Positions 1 to 7,824 of a stretch of DNA of 64,000 nt are shown here, in pieces. Made by a program: the position numbers and the translations under genes. The first letter of the stretch is position 1; each line of letters opens with the position of its first letter. The notes below the pieces were generated by a model. It did not search any database, had not been told where the DNA came from, and saw nothing but the letters and a program-made list of their open reading frames with translations. Source of the stretch: Bacteroidota bacterium (lineage in GTDB: Bacteria > Bacteroidota > Ignavibacteria > Palsa-1295); assembly GCA_021324735.1 (NCBI GenBank), contig JAJPIO010000007.1:1-64000 (forward strand). The letters are read 5' to 3'.

Positions 1-1
1 C

Positions 2-20
2 TTAGTTGTCTGGCAACTAA
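2..20. terminator. small perfect hairpin at left window edge
   Basis: A perfect 7-bp inverted repeat (TTAGTTG at 2-8, CAACTAA at 14-20) with a 5-nt loop is followed on the plus strand by the pyrimidine-rich CTTTCTC. It could terminate a plus-strand gene lying left of the window. Without that gene the role is a guess. Confidence 0.35.
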
Positions 21-376
21 CTTTCTCAAGCACACATACCGAGCAACGAAATAATAAAACATAGAATAATGTCAAAAAGTTCCCAAAAATAGGCAATATT
101 TTGACAAATTATATAGTTTAATGGGGATGTCTAGCGAGAGCCCTATCCTAGCTTGCCAAAGGATGCTCGACTTACGCGCTGTGGCTCGTGTACCGGTGAT
201 CTCTGATCGCCGTTCGCGGGGACGAGTATACTCCAGCATTGTGGCACCCCACCGGATCTCGCGATCAGAGATCGCGAGTACACCTTTGTAGCAACCCCCG
301 ATTATTCGCGCACCATTGGTGCGCTCAATACCGGGGGCTACAAATATTTCGATGCTCTGGGGCTTTCCGTTGGCAG
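21..376. repeat. gene-free stretch with nested palindromes (REP-like)
   Basis: I see no gene here. The left part (21-120) is AT-rich. The right part is packed with inverted repeats: CTCGCGATC (258-266) against GATCGCGAG (270-278), and a larger nested structure at 287-342. In the latter TGTAGC..CCCCG pairs with CGGGG..CTACA and an inner perfect 7-bp stem (GCGCACC 308-314, GGTGCGC 318-324) sits at the tip. This resembles a repetitive extragenic palindrome. A similar two-part palindrome lies at 25296-25375. It lies just downstream of the nuoF stop codon on the minus strand. Confidence 0.5.
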
Positions 377-1744
377 TTACACCCGCTCGACCACCGGTAC
401 GTGAACTTGCACCGGTTCGAGGCCGCCTTTTCGCAGGGAGTGCACGCGATTGGGGCTCTCTAGTATAAGACCGGGCTTAACACGCTTTTGAAATTCTTCG
501 CGGAAACGTTCGACGGTAAACCGAACCGGCCACGCCGCCGCTTCGCCTAAGGCGCAGATCGTTCGTCCTTCGATATTGAACGCCACATCATGTAATAGGT
601 CAATGTCGCTTTCCATTGCTTCGCCAGCGTCGAACCGCTTGAGCAGTTTGAGCAGCCACCCGGTCCCTTCACGGCATGGGGTACACTGTCCGCACGATTC
701 ATGCCAGTAAAACTTTGCGATGCGGGTAAGCACATGAATGATGTCGGTGTCTTCATCCATCACCATGATTCCGCCCGTACCGATGGCCGAACCGGCTGCT
801 TTCAAATTCTCCGCGTCCATTTTAACGCCTTCGAGCTGATCGCCACGAAGCGGTGGCATCGATGAACCACCCGGAATCACGAGCTTGATCTTCTTGCCAT
901 TCGGTACACCACCTGCGTGGATATTTATAATATCGAGCAGAGGTGTGCCCGTCGGAAGTTCGTAGACTCCCGGCTTATTAACGTGACCGCTTACACCAAA
1001 CAGCAGCGTACCCGGATGCTTGGGATCGCCGATCTTAGAATAGGCTTCACCACCCATTTTAAGAATAGGCGGTACGCTCGTCATCGTTTCGATATTATTG
1101 ATCGTCGTTGGGCAACCCCAAAGGCCTGAGTTAGCTGGAAACGGTGGCTTAAACCGTGGATAACCGCGCTGCCCTTCCAGCGAATTCATCATGGAGGTTT
1201 CCTCACCTACGATGTAAGCGCCGGCACCTTTGTGAACGGTGATCTCAACGGAGAACTCGACGCCTTCGCCAGATGGCTTGAACATCTCTTTCATGCGGGA
1301 GCCGATAAACCCACGCGAGTAAGCTTCGGCAACCGCTTTCTCCACCATCTTCACCCAATGTGCGTACTCACCGCGAATGTAGATGTAGGCATGATCGATT
1401 TGCATCGCATAGGACGCGATGAGAATGCCTTCGATCATTTGGTGCGGATTGAACTCGAAGATCTGACGATCCTTGAACGAGCCCGGCTCGGATTCATCGC
1501 CATTGATGAGAAGATATTTCTTCTTCTCTTTCCCCTTCGGCATAAAACTCCATTTGAGGCCGGTTGGGAAGGCAGCACCGCCGCGGCCGCGAAGTCCTGA
1601 CTTTTTGACTTCGTCGATCACAGCCGCCGGCGCCATCGAAAATGCTTTGCCGATCGCATCTTTGTAGCCGCCATTAGCGATATAGGTATCGATATTTCGC
1701 AAACCGGGAATATCCGGTAATACTAATTTGGGAGTGTCCGCCAT
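377..1744 (-). CDS. nuoF: NADH-quinone oxidoreductase subunit F (NuoF)
   Basis: This is the NADH- and FMN-binding subunit of respiratory complex I, which takes electrons from NADH into the iron-sulfur chain of the peripheral arm on the cytoplasmic side of the inner membrane. The 455-residue protein has the usual family length. The glycine-rich NADH loop GRGGAAFPTG is at residues 53-62. The 4Fe-4S ligands of cluster N3 are C351, C354 and C357 (SCGQCTPCREG) plus C397 (TICALGEA). It lies 7 bp after the small secreted gene that separates it from nuoE, so all three are probably one transcript. Other nuo genes would be expected to the left of the window. Identification is secure. Confidence 0.97.
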   Translation of the reverse strand: MADTPKLVLPDIPGLRNIDTYIANGGYKDAIGKAFSMAPAAVIDEVKKSGLRGRGGAAFPTGLKWSFMPKGKEKKKYLLINGDESEPGSFKDRQIFEFNPHQMIEGILIASYAMQIDHAYIYIRGEYAHWVKMVEKAVAEAYSRGFIGSRMKEMFKPSGEGVEFSVEITVHKGAGAYIVGEETSMMNSLEGQRGYPRFKPPFPANSGLWGCPTTINNIETMTSVPPILKMGGEAYSKIGDPKHPGTLLFGVSGHVNKPGVYELPTGTPLLDIINIHAGGVPNGKKIKLVIPGGSSMPPLRGDQLEGVKMDAENLKAAGSAIGTGGIMVMDEDTDIIHVLTRIAKFYWHESCGQCTPCREGTGWLLKLLKRFDAGEAMESDIDLLHDVAFNIEGRTICALGEAAAWPVRFTVERFREEFQKRVKPGLILESPNRVHSLRKGGLEPVQVHVPVVERV

Positions 1745-1751
1745 CGAGTTA

Positions 1752-2132
1752 TTATCTCACTAAATACATTCGTTTGGTCAACTTGCTCTTTGCACCGTCC
1801 TCATCGGACGTGAATTCGAGCACATAGGTATACTGCCCATTCGGAAAGCTCGAACCATCGAAACGAGCCGGGTATTCACCCGAGGTCTTTTTCTCATTGA
1901 CGATCGTTGCCACCTCTTGCCCCAGTGCATTAAATACCCGGATAAGCACATGACCAGAAACAGGAATACTGTACCGGATCTCTGTTGAGGCACTGAACGG
2001 GTTTGGATAGTTCTGACGTAATTCCGGTGATTCTCCCGATGCCGCAAAAACGAGATGAGCAACTCCCGCTGCGAGCACTGTTGATAGCGCCAGCAAGAAA
2101 ATCCGGGATTTTCTTCGGGAGATCAGCTCCAT
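1752..2132 (-). CDS. secreted stand-alone T9SS type A sorting-domain protein
   Basis: A 126-residue protein made of almost nothing but an export signal and a C-terminal sorting domain. After a basic start (RRKSR) there is a hydrophobic segment at about residues 12-30. From about residue 37 the classic type A pattern begins: LRQNYPNPF, then an IRYSIP strand, VFNALGQEV, a glycine turn, FPNGQYTYVLEF and a C-terminal KRMYLVR. In T9SS cargo this 70-90-residue domain normally follows a large functional domain, which is absent here. The gene sits between nuoE (2-bp gap) and nuoF (7-bp gap), so it is likely co-transcribed with complex I subunits. Its role is unknown. It may be a remnant of a larger cargo gene or a small surface protein. 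Confidence 0.85.
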   Translation of the reverse strand: MELISRRKSRIFLLALSTVLAAGVAHLVFAASGESPELRQNYPNPFSASTEIRYSIPVSGHVLIRVFNALGQEVATIVNEKKTSGEYPARFDGSSFPNGQYTYVLEFTSDEDGAKSKLTKRMYLVR

Positions 2133-2134
2133 AC

Positions 2135-2674
2135 TTATTTATTCGCAGCTTCGGAAAGCTCCGGCATCTGCTGTACGAATTTCGGAGTCGGGATATTGCC
2201 GTTAGCCACGACCTGATCGATCACCTCGTTCGCCTCTTGCGTTGATATCTTTTCGAAGAAGGTCTCATTAATGGCCATCATCGGTGCTCCACCGCAGGCA
2301 CCCATGCATTCGACCTCTTCGATCGAGAACATCCCATCCGGAGTACGCTCCATATTTTGTACTCCGAGCCGCTGTTTCATATCAGCGAGTAGTTCTTCGC
2401 CGCCACAGAGCATGCAACTCACATTCGTACAAACCTGAACGTGGAATTTGCCCATTGGCTTTTCGAAGAACATCGTATAAAAGCTTACGACGCCTCGAAC
2501 ATGGCTCTTGGGCACCTGGCATACGGCCGCGGCCTCTTCCATTGCTTCATCGTCGAGCCAGCCACGTTTGTCTTGAAGGCGCCAGAGCACGGGGAGGAGA
2601 TATGCCGCCGGCGAAGGATATCGTTTCTGCAGTTCGCTAATTTCCTGGAGTTCTGCGTCCGAAAAAATTGCCAT
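2135..2674 (-). CDS. nuoE: NADH-quinone oxidoreductase subunit E (NuoE)
   Basis: This is the thioredoxin-fold 2Fe-2S subunit of complex I, which works with NuoF in the NADH-oxidising module. The four cluster N1a ligands are visible as C82 and C87 (CTNVSC) and C123 and C127 (CMGAC), with the expected spacing. The N-terminal helical region contains the family signature around GVVSFYTMFF (residues 61-70). At 179 residues the length is typical, with a short Pro-containing C-terminal tail. The gene starts the visible minus-strand nuo segment. The gene upstream (2739-4445) is an unrelated secreted esterase, so the promoter may lie in the 64-bp gap. Confidence 0.96.
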   Translation of the reverse strand: MAIFSDAELQEISELQKRYPSPAAYLLPVLWRLQDKRGWLDDEAMEEAAAVCQVPKSHVRGVVSFYTMFFEKPMGKFHVQVCTNVSCMLCGGEELLADMKQRLGVQNMERTPDGMFSIEEVECMGACGGAPMMAINETFFEKISTQEANEVIDQVVANGNIPTPKFVQQMPELSEAANK

Positions 2675-2738
2675 GAGTCGCTTGGGTAGAAAATGCCGGG
2701 TGGTAAACAGATATTTTTAGGGTGTGGCTCCGCTAATA

Positions 2739-4445
2739 TTAATGTAGAATGATGGCTTTTTGAAGAGTGCTGTTCCCCGCTTCGTCGGTGAGCATGATCC
2801 AATAATTTCCTGAAGGAAGTCCGTCGGTGGGGATCGAAATATCCTGCAAGCCATCTTGTATCACTGCCGTTTGCCTTCGTACCTCAACACCTAAATTATC
2901 ATGAAGTACAAGGGTTACAGCGCTCTGAGCATACCCTAATATGTAACAATGCAATGTACCAATGGTCGGATTTGGTACTACCAGTTGAATACTAAATTCT
3001 TTCACTCCTAAATTTGAACCGCTCGGCCATTTGACGGGTAGTTCATAAAAAGCCGTTCCAAAAATAGTGTCGCCGGAAGCAGAGATCGTTGCGATCGGTG
3101 CCCGATCGGCAGTCGGGACTGCGTCGTAGGTTACGCGCCAATCGTGGCCGCGAGTAATCGAATCATTAATAAGGCCGATCTGGACACGTGTAGAATCGGA
3201 CTGTGAAATTCTCTGCCATATTTGGGAAGTATCGAGCATAACGCCATCTTTATGGATCGCGAAATATTGCACCGGCTGCATCATGCGAATTTTTGTCGGC
3301 GATCCAGCCCTATTCCATTGCAAAGAGAAGCAGTAGCGACCACGGATGCTGCCATCCAAGATCGAATCAACATATAAAACGGTATCCGGCATTAACGGCG
3401 GATAGAGCGTTGTCTGCGAAATATTATATCGCTGACTTAATATCGCCTCAGCGAACATTCGCCCGACGGCCCACAGGGTTGCATCGGTATAATGCAGGCC
3501 ATCACCAATAGACCTGCCCAGGGCGGTACCAACGAGTGTACTGGGAGGTAATACTCGCTGGGCCTCCCGGACAACAGGCCAACTGGCATCACTTTTTAAC
3601 GTTGTTCCACCGATCTGTAAATGAAAGACAGCGATGGAGTCGGTCAGATCTTGTTTTAAACCATAGATCAGCCTGCTAAAGGCAACCCGGTACATATTCG
3701 GCGTTGGCAAGAACGCTGCATCCGCCTCACCTTGTATCCAGCACAAGCACTCGAGTTCACCACCCGCATGGCGAAAACGGCGAAGTGCATTCCCATAAAG
3801 GCTGCTATCTTCCGGATCGTCAGGATTGCGAAACCACTGGCCGTTCACACTGGATTCTGTCAAGCCGGTCGACCCTATCGCCGTATTGACAATTCCAATG
3901 GGTAACGTGTCGTGGATCGAAGCGTAGAGCATGTTCGACATAACGATCCACGGCCCGCCGGCCATGTTGCCGGTCGGCTCTTTTGCCGGTTCCCAGCCTC
4001 GGTCATTTCGAAGCATACGAATATCTCCGTTTGCTCCTTCGATCATCGACCATGTATACCCTTGGGCATTCGATTGCCCCGCGATACCGATCACATGTCC
4101 CGGTGTAAGGCCGGGTATTATCCCTCCAGTATCCGTTGCGCTTTGACCCGTCCTCCAATAGATCGAATAATTTCGAAGATTGCGCGGTACCGTTAGAAGC
4201 GTGTCGACCGTATCACGAATAACAGAGACGTTAGTCCATCCTGATTGAAGGCTCGATGTGTCGATATCCGAACTGAGCTTAAAACTGAACGTCGAGAATC
4301 CAATGACTTTTACTTTCAGCCGAAGGTCGGCATGATCGCCTCGGACCTGGAGTATTCCTTGCGGCAGCGGAGAAATGAATGTGACCTGCGCCCGGACTGG
4401 AGGCGCAAAAATCAGCATAATCAAAAGGACACGCCACGATCGCAT
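2739..4445 (-). CDS. secreted sialate O-acetylesterase-like SGNH hydrolase with T9SS domain
   Basis: A 568-residue secreted protein. A signal peptide (residues 1-19, ending VRAQ) precedes a short beta domain. The SGNH/sialate-O-acetylesterase core at about residues 110-345 has nucleophile Ser125 in GIAGQSN and the Asp/His pair in DGLHYTD (D315, H318). Such enzymes remove acetyl esters from sialic acids or other glycans. The exact substrate cannot be read from sequence. The last ~85 residues (from VVPNPTIGT) form a T9SS type A sorting domain ending in IILH, which predicts export to the cell surface. A TAnnTTTG element lies 4 bp upstream of the ATG. Confidence 0.85.
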   Translation of the reverse strand: MRSWRVLLIMLIFAPPVRAQVTFISPLPQGILQVRGDHADLRLKVKVIGFSTFSFKLSSDIDTSSLQSGWTNVSVIRDTVDTLLTVPRNLRNYSIYWRTGQSATDTGGIIPGLTPGHVIGIAGQSNAQGYTWSMIEGANGDIRMLRNDRGWEPAKEPTGNMAGGPWIVMSNMLYASIHDTLPIGIVNTAIGSTGLTESSVNGQWFRNPDDPEDSSLYGNALRRFRHAGGELECLCWIQGEADAAFLPTPNMYRVAFSRLIYGLKQDLTDSIAVFHLQIGGTTLKSDASWPVVREAQRVLPPSTLVGTALGRSIGDGLHYTDATLWAVGRMFAEAILSQRYNISQTTLYPPLMPDTVLYVDSILDGSIRGRYCFSLQWNRAGSPTKIRMMQPVQYFAIHKDGVMLDTSQIWQRISQSDSTRVQIGLINDSITRGHDWRVTYDAVPTADRAPIATISASGDTIFGTAFYELPVKWPSGSNLGVKEFSIQLVVPNPTIGTLHCYILGYAQSAVTLVLHDNLGVEVRRQTAVIQDGLQDISIPTDGLPSGNYWIMLTDEAGNSTLQKAIILH

Positions 4446-4449
4446 TTCG

Positions 4450-4457
4450 CAAATTTA
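4450..4457 (-). promoter_or_regulatory. Bacteroidota-type -7 element for the SGNH hydrolase
   Basis: On the minus strand the sequence reads TAAATTTG, matching TAnnTTTG, and it ends only 4 bp before the ATG of the esterase gene. The transcript would begin at or inside the start codon. No TTG is at the 18-bp distance seen at the two better promoters of this window; the nearest is about 23 bp away. The call is therefore tentative. Confidence 0.4.
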
Positions 4458-4521
4458 CGGCAGGATTCCTATCCAGAGAACAATAGCACGGTTACAGGCG
4501 CCCTTTCGTTAAGTCCATTTA

Positions 4522-5640
4522 ATGCCGTTTTCCGACCTTGATTTTTCGATGATGCAGCAGGCCATCGCCCTTGCGCGGCAAGGAATGGGCCGAGTGAGCC
4601 CTAATCCGCTGGTGGGGTGCATCATTACGAACGAGAAAGACGAAATTATTGGTGAAGGAGCGCATCTCGACTTTGGCGGCCCACACGCGGAGCCTAACGC
4701 AATTAAGGATGCAGAATCGAAGGGATATTCTGTCGAGGGCGCGACCGTGTATGTTACGCTCGAACCTCACAGCCATCAGGGAAAGACGCCGCCCTGTTCG
4801 AAATTATTAGTCGAGAAAAAGATCAGGCGTTGTGTAATTGCTACGGAAGACCCCAATCCAAAAGTAAATGGTAACGGCATTCGGGACCTTCGAGAAGCAG
4901 GTATTGAAGTCGAGATCGGACTCTTAAAAGAAGAGGCCGAAGAGCAAAATCGATTCTTTATCAAGCATGTCACGACCGGTCTTCCATACGTTACTTTAAA
5001 GGTTGCTTCTTCCCTGGATGGCCGGAGTGCACTCGCGTCCGGAGAATCGAAATGGATCACGTCGGAAGCGTCTCGGACCATCGTCCATCAAATGCGTGCA
5101 GAGCATGATGCGGTGCTGGTCGGTACTCGAACTGCAGCAGTAGACGATCCATCTCTCACGGTGCGACATATCGAAGGACGGCATCCAACGCGGATCGTTC
5201 TCGATCCGCTTCTGGAGTTATCACCTCATCTCACAGTTTTTACCGATGATATAGCACCGACCATTGTGATCACGTCTCACGGCGCCCTTGACCGTGAACG
5301 AAAAAAAAGCGATGATCTCGCTAAACGCGGAATTGAAATAATTGCGGTGGACTCTAGTAACGATCGACTTGACTTGCGAGGTATGTTAAAAGAACTTGGG
5401 AAGCGGGCTATTACCAGTGTTTTGGCAGAAGCCGGACCAACACTGGCTGCCAGCTTCGTTCAAGAGCGATTATTTGATGAGCTTGCCATATTCTATGGGC
5501 CACTCTTGCTCGGTGCTGATGCGCGTGCAACGTTCGGTCCGCTCGAGCTTTCGAACCTCGATGGTGCTTCTAGGCTGCAGATAAAAGAATTGCGCAGCAT
5601 CGAGCACTCTCAGGATTTCCTCATTCGGTTGCGGCCATAG
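4522..5640 (+). CDS. ribD: bifunctional riboflavin biosynthesis deaminase/reductase (RibD)
   Basis: RibD deaminates and then reduces the pyrimidine intermediate of riboflavin synthesis in the cytoplasm. The 372-residue protein has both usual parts: an N-terminal zinc deaminase (residues 1-145) and a C-terminal DHFR-like reductase (about 150-372, with SLDGRSAL, VGTRTAAVDDP and LAEAGPTLAASF). The deaminase keeps H55-A-E57 (ligand and general base) and C92 in TPPC. The position that is normally Cys in EPCSH is His83 (codon CAC at 4768-4770), an unusual zinc-ligand change. The spacing 83 to 92 equals the usual Cys-Cys spacing. No FMN riboswitch is evident upstream. The identity is secure; deaminase activity is likely but should not be assumed. 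Confidence 0.93.
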   Translation: MPFSDLDFSMMQQAIALARQGMGRVSPNPLVGCIITNEKDEIIGEGAHLDFGGPHAEPNAIKDAESKGYSVEGATVYVTLEPHSHQGKTPPCSKLLVEKKIRRCVIATEDPNPKVNGNGIRDLREAGIEVEIGLLKEEAEEQNRFFIKHVTTGLPYVTLKVASSLDGRSALASGESKWITSEASRTIVHQMRAEHDAVLVGTRTAAVDDPSLTVRHIEGRHPTRIVLDPLLELSPHLTVFTDDIAPTIVITSHGALDRERKKSDDLAKRGIEIIAVDSSNDRLDLRGMLKELGKRAITSVLAEAGPTLAASFVQERLFDELAIFYGPLLLGADARATFGPLELSNLDGASRLQIKELRSIEHSQDFLIRLRP

Positions 5641-5657
5641 TTACGGTGGTATTTTTG
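5629..5657 (+). promoter_or_regulatory. Bacteroidota-type promoter for the yicC operon
   Basis: TTG at 5629-5631 and TATTTTTG at 5650-5657 are separated by 18 bp, matching the -33 TTG / -7 TAnnTTTG promoter of Bacteroidota. It lies across the end of ribD and 23 bp before the ATG at 5681, giving a leader of about 15-20 nt. The same spacing is found at 40744-40772. Confidence 0.6.
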
Positions 5658-5680
5658 TATTTTCTCTACCATAAGAATCC

Positions 5681-6580
5681 ATGCTAATTTCAATGACCGG
5701 CTTTGGCCGGGGTGAGACCGCCCGAACGCTGGAGAACGGCGCCACGATCACCGTGACAGCCGAAGTTCGAAGCGTTAATTCCAGATTTATCGAAATTGCC
5801 ATCCGTTTGCCTCGTACGATGGCCGAACGAGAATTGGAGTGTCGCGAGCTTATTCGCAAGCGGCTCGAACGCGGCAAAATATCGGTCAATATTTCGATCG
5901 ACCGGCAGGGCGCGGAAACCACTCCTCTTTCCCTGAACGAACCCCTTGCTAAAGCATATTTCAATCTTCTCGATCGCTTACGCACAACGACCGGCCTAAC
6001 AGCCGAAATCCAGTTGCGTGATCTAACCTCCTTTGGCGACATCTTCACGGCAGAAGACCGGGCATCGGACGCAACGACGATCGAATGGGAGTTAGCACAA
6101 AAAGCACTCAATGAAGCGGTCGATCAACTCAATGCTATGCGAGCCTCGGAAGGTGGAGAGCTCGAACGAGACCTTCGGTCACGTATTGCATTAATGGAAG
6201 AGCGAACGAATGAGATCGAACGCTCCAATAGTACAACTGCAAAAGAAGAATATGAAAAGTTGAAACAGCGTGTCGTCGAATTAGTCAATGATGTACAGGT
6301 ATTGAACGATCAACGCCTCGAGCTCGAGATCGCACTTATTGCTGAGCGTCTTGATATTACGGAAGAGATCGTGCGGTTTCGCTCTCACGTAAAGTTCTTC
6401 CTCGAAGCGATGGCTGCGCCTGAAGCAGCCGGGCGAAAACTGAATTTTATTCTCCAGGAAATGAATCGTGAAGTCAATACGATCGGCTCGAAGACGAATT
6501 CAGCTCAGGTGGCACATCATGTGGTCTTTATCAAGCAGGAACTCGAAAAAATGAGAGAGCAGGTACAGAATATCGAATGA
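5681..6580 (+). CDS. yicC: YicC/YloC family endoribonuclease
   Basis: A 299-residue member of the YicC family, cytoplasmic proteins implicated in RNA turnover (E. coli YicC has been linked to degradation of the small RNA RyhB). The N-terminal YicC domain begins with the hallmark MTGFGRGE at residues 4-11. The C-terminal DUF1732 block ends with the conserved run around EMNREVNTIGSK and the acidic/basic helix IKQELEKMREQVQNIE. A long helical middle section (about 130-215) is as expected. The last four bases (ATGA) overlap the start of the next gene, so the two are translationally coupled. A good promoter lies upstream. Confidence 0.92.
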   Translation: MLISMTGFGRGETARTLENGATITVTAEVRSVNSRFIEIAIRLPRTMAERELECRELIRKRLERGKISVNISIDRQGAETTPLSLNEPLAKAYFNLLDRLRTTTGLTAEIQLRDLTSFGDIFTAEDRASDATTIEWELAQKALNEAVDQLNAMRASEGGELERDLRSRIALMEERTNEIERSNSTTAKEEYEKLKQRVVELVNDVQVLNDQRLELEIALIAERLDITEEIVRFRSHVKFFLEAMAAPEAAGRKLNFILQEMNREVNTIGSKTNSAQVAHHVVFIKQELEKMREQVQNIE

Positions 6581-7470
6581 CCGCATTGCTCCTTATCGTC
6601 AGCCTCTTTCTGCATTCTGCCAGGCCAGCAGACCAGTACTCTGTTTGGAAGACTTTCGCAGTTACGCGTGCGGATGATTCCATTTTTGCCGCGCGTATTG
6701 CTGAAGCTCATGCAGAACATCTGGAACAATTACCGATCGGCGAGCGGATCGTCGCGATGGGCAAGCTATTTCTGGGTACACCGTATGTTGCCGGGACGCT
6801 GGATACCAATGCGAATGCCGAAAACCTTATTGTCGATCTTCGAGGGCTGGACTGCGTGACGTTCTACGAAAACACCTTAGCTCTCGCTCGCATTATTCGG
6901 AAATATTCTTCTCCCACCGTGGCAGACTATGAGCGAGAACTTGTCTTCCTGCGCTATCGCAATGGCAAAATGGCGGGCTATCATTCTCGGTTACATTATA
7001 CGATCGATTACTTTTATAATAATCAGCAAAAAGGAGTATTTCGGATCGTTACTAAAGATGCAGGTGGCCAGTATGCCAAATACGATGACCGGGCGATCAA
7101 TTTTATGACATCGCATCGAGCTTCGTATAAGCAACTTGCTACCAACAATGCAGAATACGCCGCCTTGCTCGAGATCGAGAATGACATCCATGCTCGCAAA
7201 GGATTTTATTACATTCCTAAAGGGGATATTCCCAAAATAGAACAGAATATTTCAACGGGAGACATCCTCGGTATAACCACCAATATTCCTGGCCTCGATT
7301 GTTCGCATACAGGGATCGCCGTCCGAATGCCGGATGGGCGGATACATTTTATGCATGCATCAAGTTTAAAAGGTAATGTAATAATTAGTGAGGAACCGCT
7401 CGCTGACTACCTGACACACAGCAGTCATCAAACTGGCATTATCATCGCCCGTCCGCTTGAAGTAAAATAG
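6577..7470 (+). CDS. exported DUF1460 (amidase-like NlpC/P60-fold) protein
   Basis: A 297-residue protein with a short hydrophobic N-terminal signal (residues 2-16), so probably periplasmic. It matches the DUF1460 / N-acetylmuramoyl-L-alanine amidase-like family: GTPYVAGTLD at residues 68-77, RGLDCVTFYEN with the presumed catalytic Cys, and the later histidine region LDCSHTGIAVRMPDGR. Members are cysteine peptidase-like enzymes thought to act on peptidoglycan peptides; activity here is inferred. It is coupled to yicC by an ATGA overlap and followed by gatC after 3 bp, so the three form an operon of mixed functions. Confidence 0.82.
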   Translation: MTALLLIVSLFLHSARPADQYSVWKTFAVTRADDSIFAARIAEAHAEHLEQLPIGERIVAMGKLFLGTPYVAGTLDTNANAENLIVDLRGLDCVTFYENTLALARIIRKYSSPTVADYERELVFLRYRNGKMAGYHSRLHYTIDYFYNNQQKGVFRIVTKDAGGQYAKYDDRAINFMTSHRASYKQLATNNAEYAALLEIENDIHARKGFYYIPKGDIPKIEQNISTGDILGITTNIPGLDCSHTGIAVRMPDGRIHFMHASSLKGNVIISEEPLADYLTHSSHQTGIIIARPLEVK

Positions 7471-7473
7471 AAT

Positions 7474-7824
7474 ATGGTCACAAAAATAGAAGTTGAAAAA
7501 GTCGCCACCCTTGCGAAGCTCGAGTTTTCGGAATCGGAATTGGAGGCTCTGACCGGCGAATTGAATAACGTGCTCGGCTATATCGACCAACTGACTGAAC
7601 TCGATGTCTCGAGCGTGGCTCCGCTCGAGAACATGAACGAAGCGGTCGAACAGTCGGCGCTACGGAAGGATGAAGTGCGGCCTTCTTTGAAGGTGACCGA
7701 AGCACTTAAAAATGCGCCGAAGGCTGCCGATAACTACTTCCTCGTCCCGAAGGTATTAGCCCAGGAAGTAAAGACGTATGTCGAGCAGGATATCGTTGGC
7801 GACGAAGAAGAGGAATTGCTTTAA
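7474..7824 (+). CDS. gatC: Asp-tRNA(Asn)/Glu-tRNA(Gln) amidotransferase subunit C (GatC)
   Basis: GatC is the small subunit that wraps around GatA and GatB in the enzyme that amidates misacylated Glu-tRNA(Gln) or Asp-tRNA(Asn). The 116-residue protein has the family pattern: KVATLAKLEFSESELE, then LNNVLGYIDQLTELDVSSV, APLENMNE, LRKDEVRPS and the terminal FLVPKVL. The C-terminal tail (QEVKTYVEQDIVGDEEEE) is slightly longer and more acidic than usual. No gatA or gatB is adjacent, so the complex is encoded at separate loci. Its stop codon overlaps the stop of the convergent downstream gene by four bases. Confidence 0.93.
   Translation: MVTKIEVEKVATLAKLEFSESELEALTGELNNVLGYIDQLTELDVSSVAPLENMNEAVEQSALRKDEVRPSLKVTEALKNAPKAADNYFLVPKVLAQEVKTYVEQDIVGDEEEELL

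Noticed and set aside
239-463. Short plus-strand frame at the left edge
   Set aside because: It runs across the palindromic region and into the end of nuoF on the other strand; no protein-like pattern.
2284-2802. Several short frames overlapping nuoE on both strands
   Set aside because: nuoE has all four cluster cysteines in the minus frame; the others have no recognisable content.
4446-4521. FMN riboswitch before ribD
   Set aside because: The gap is only 76 bp and has none of the conserved RFN blocks.
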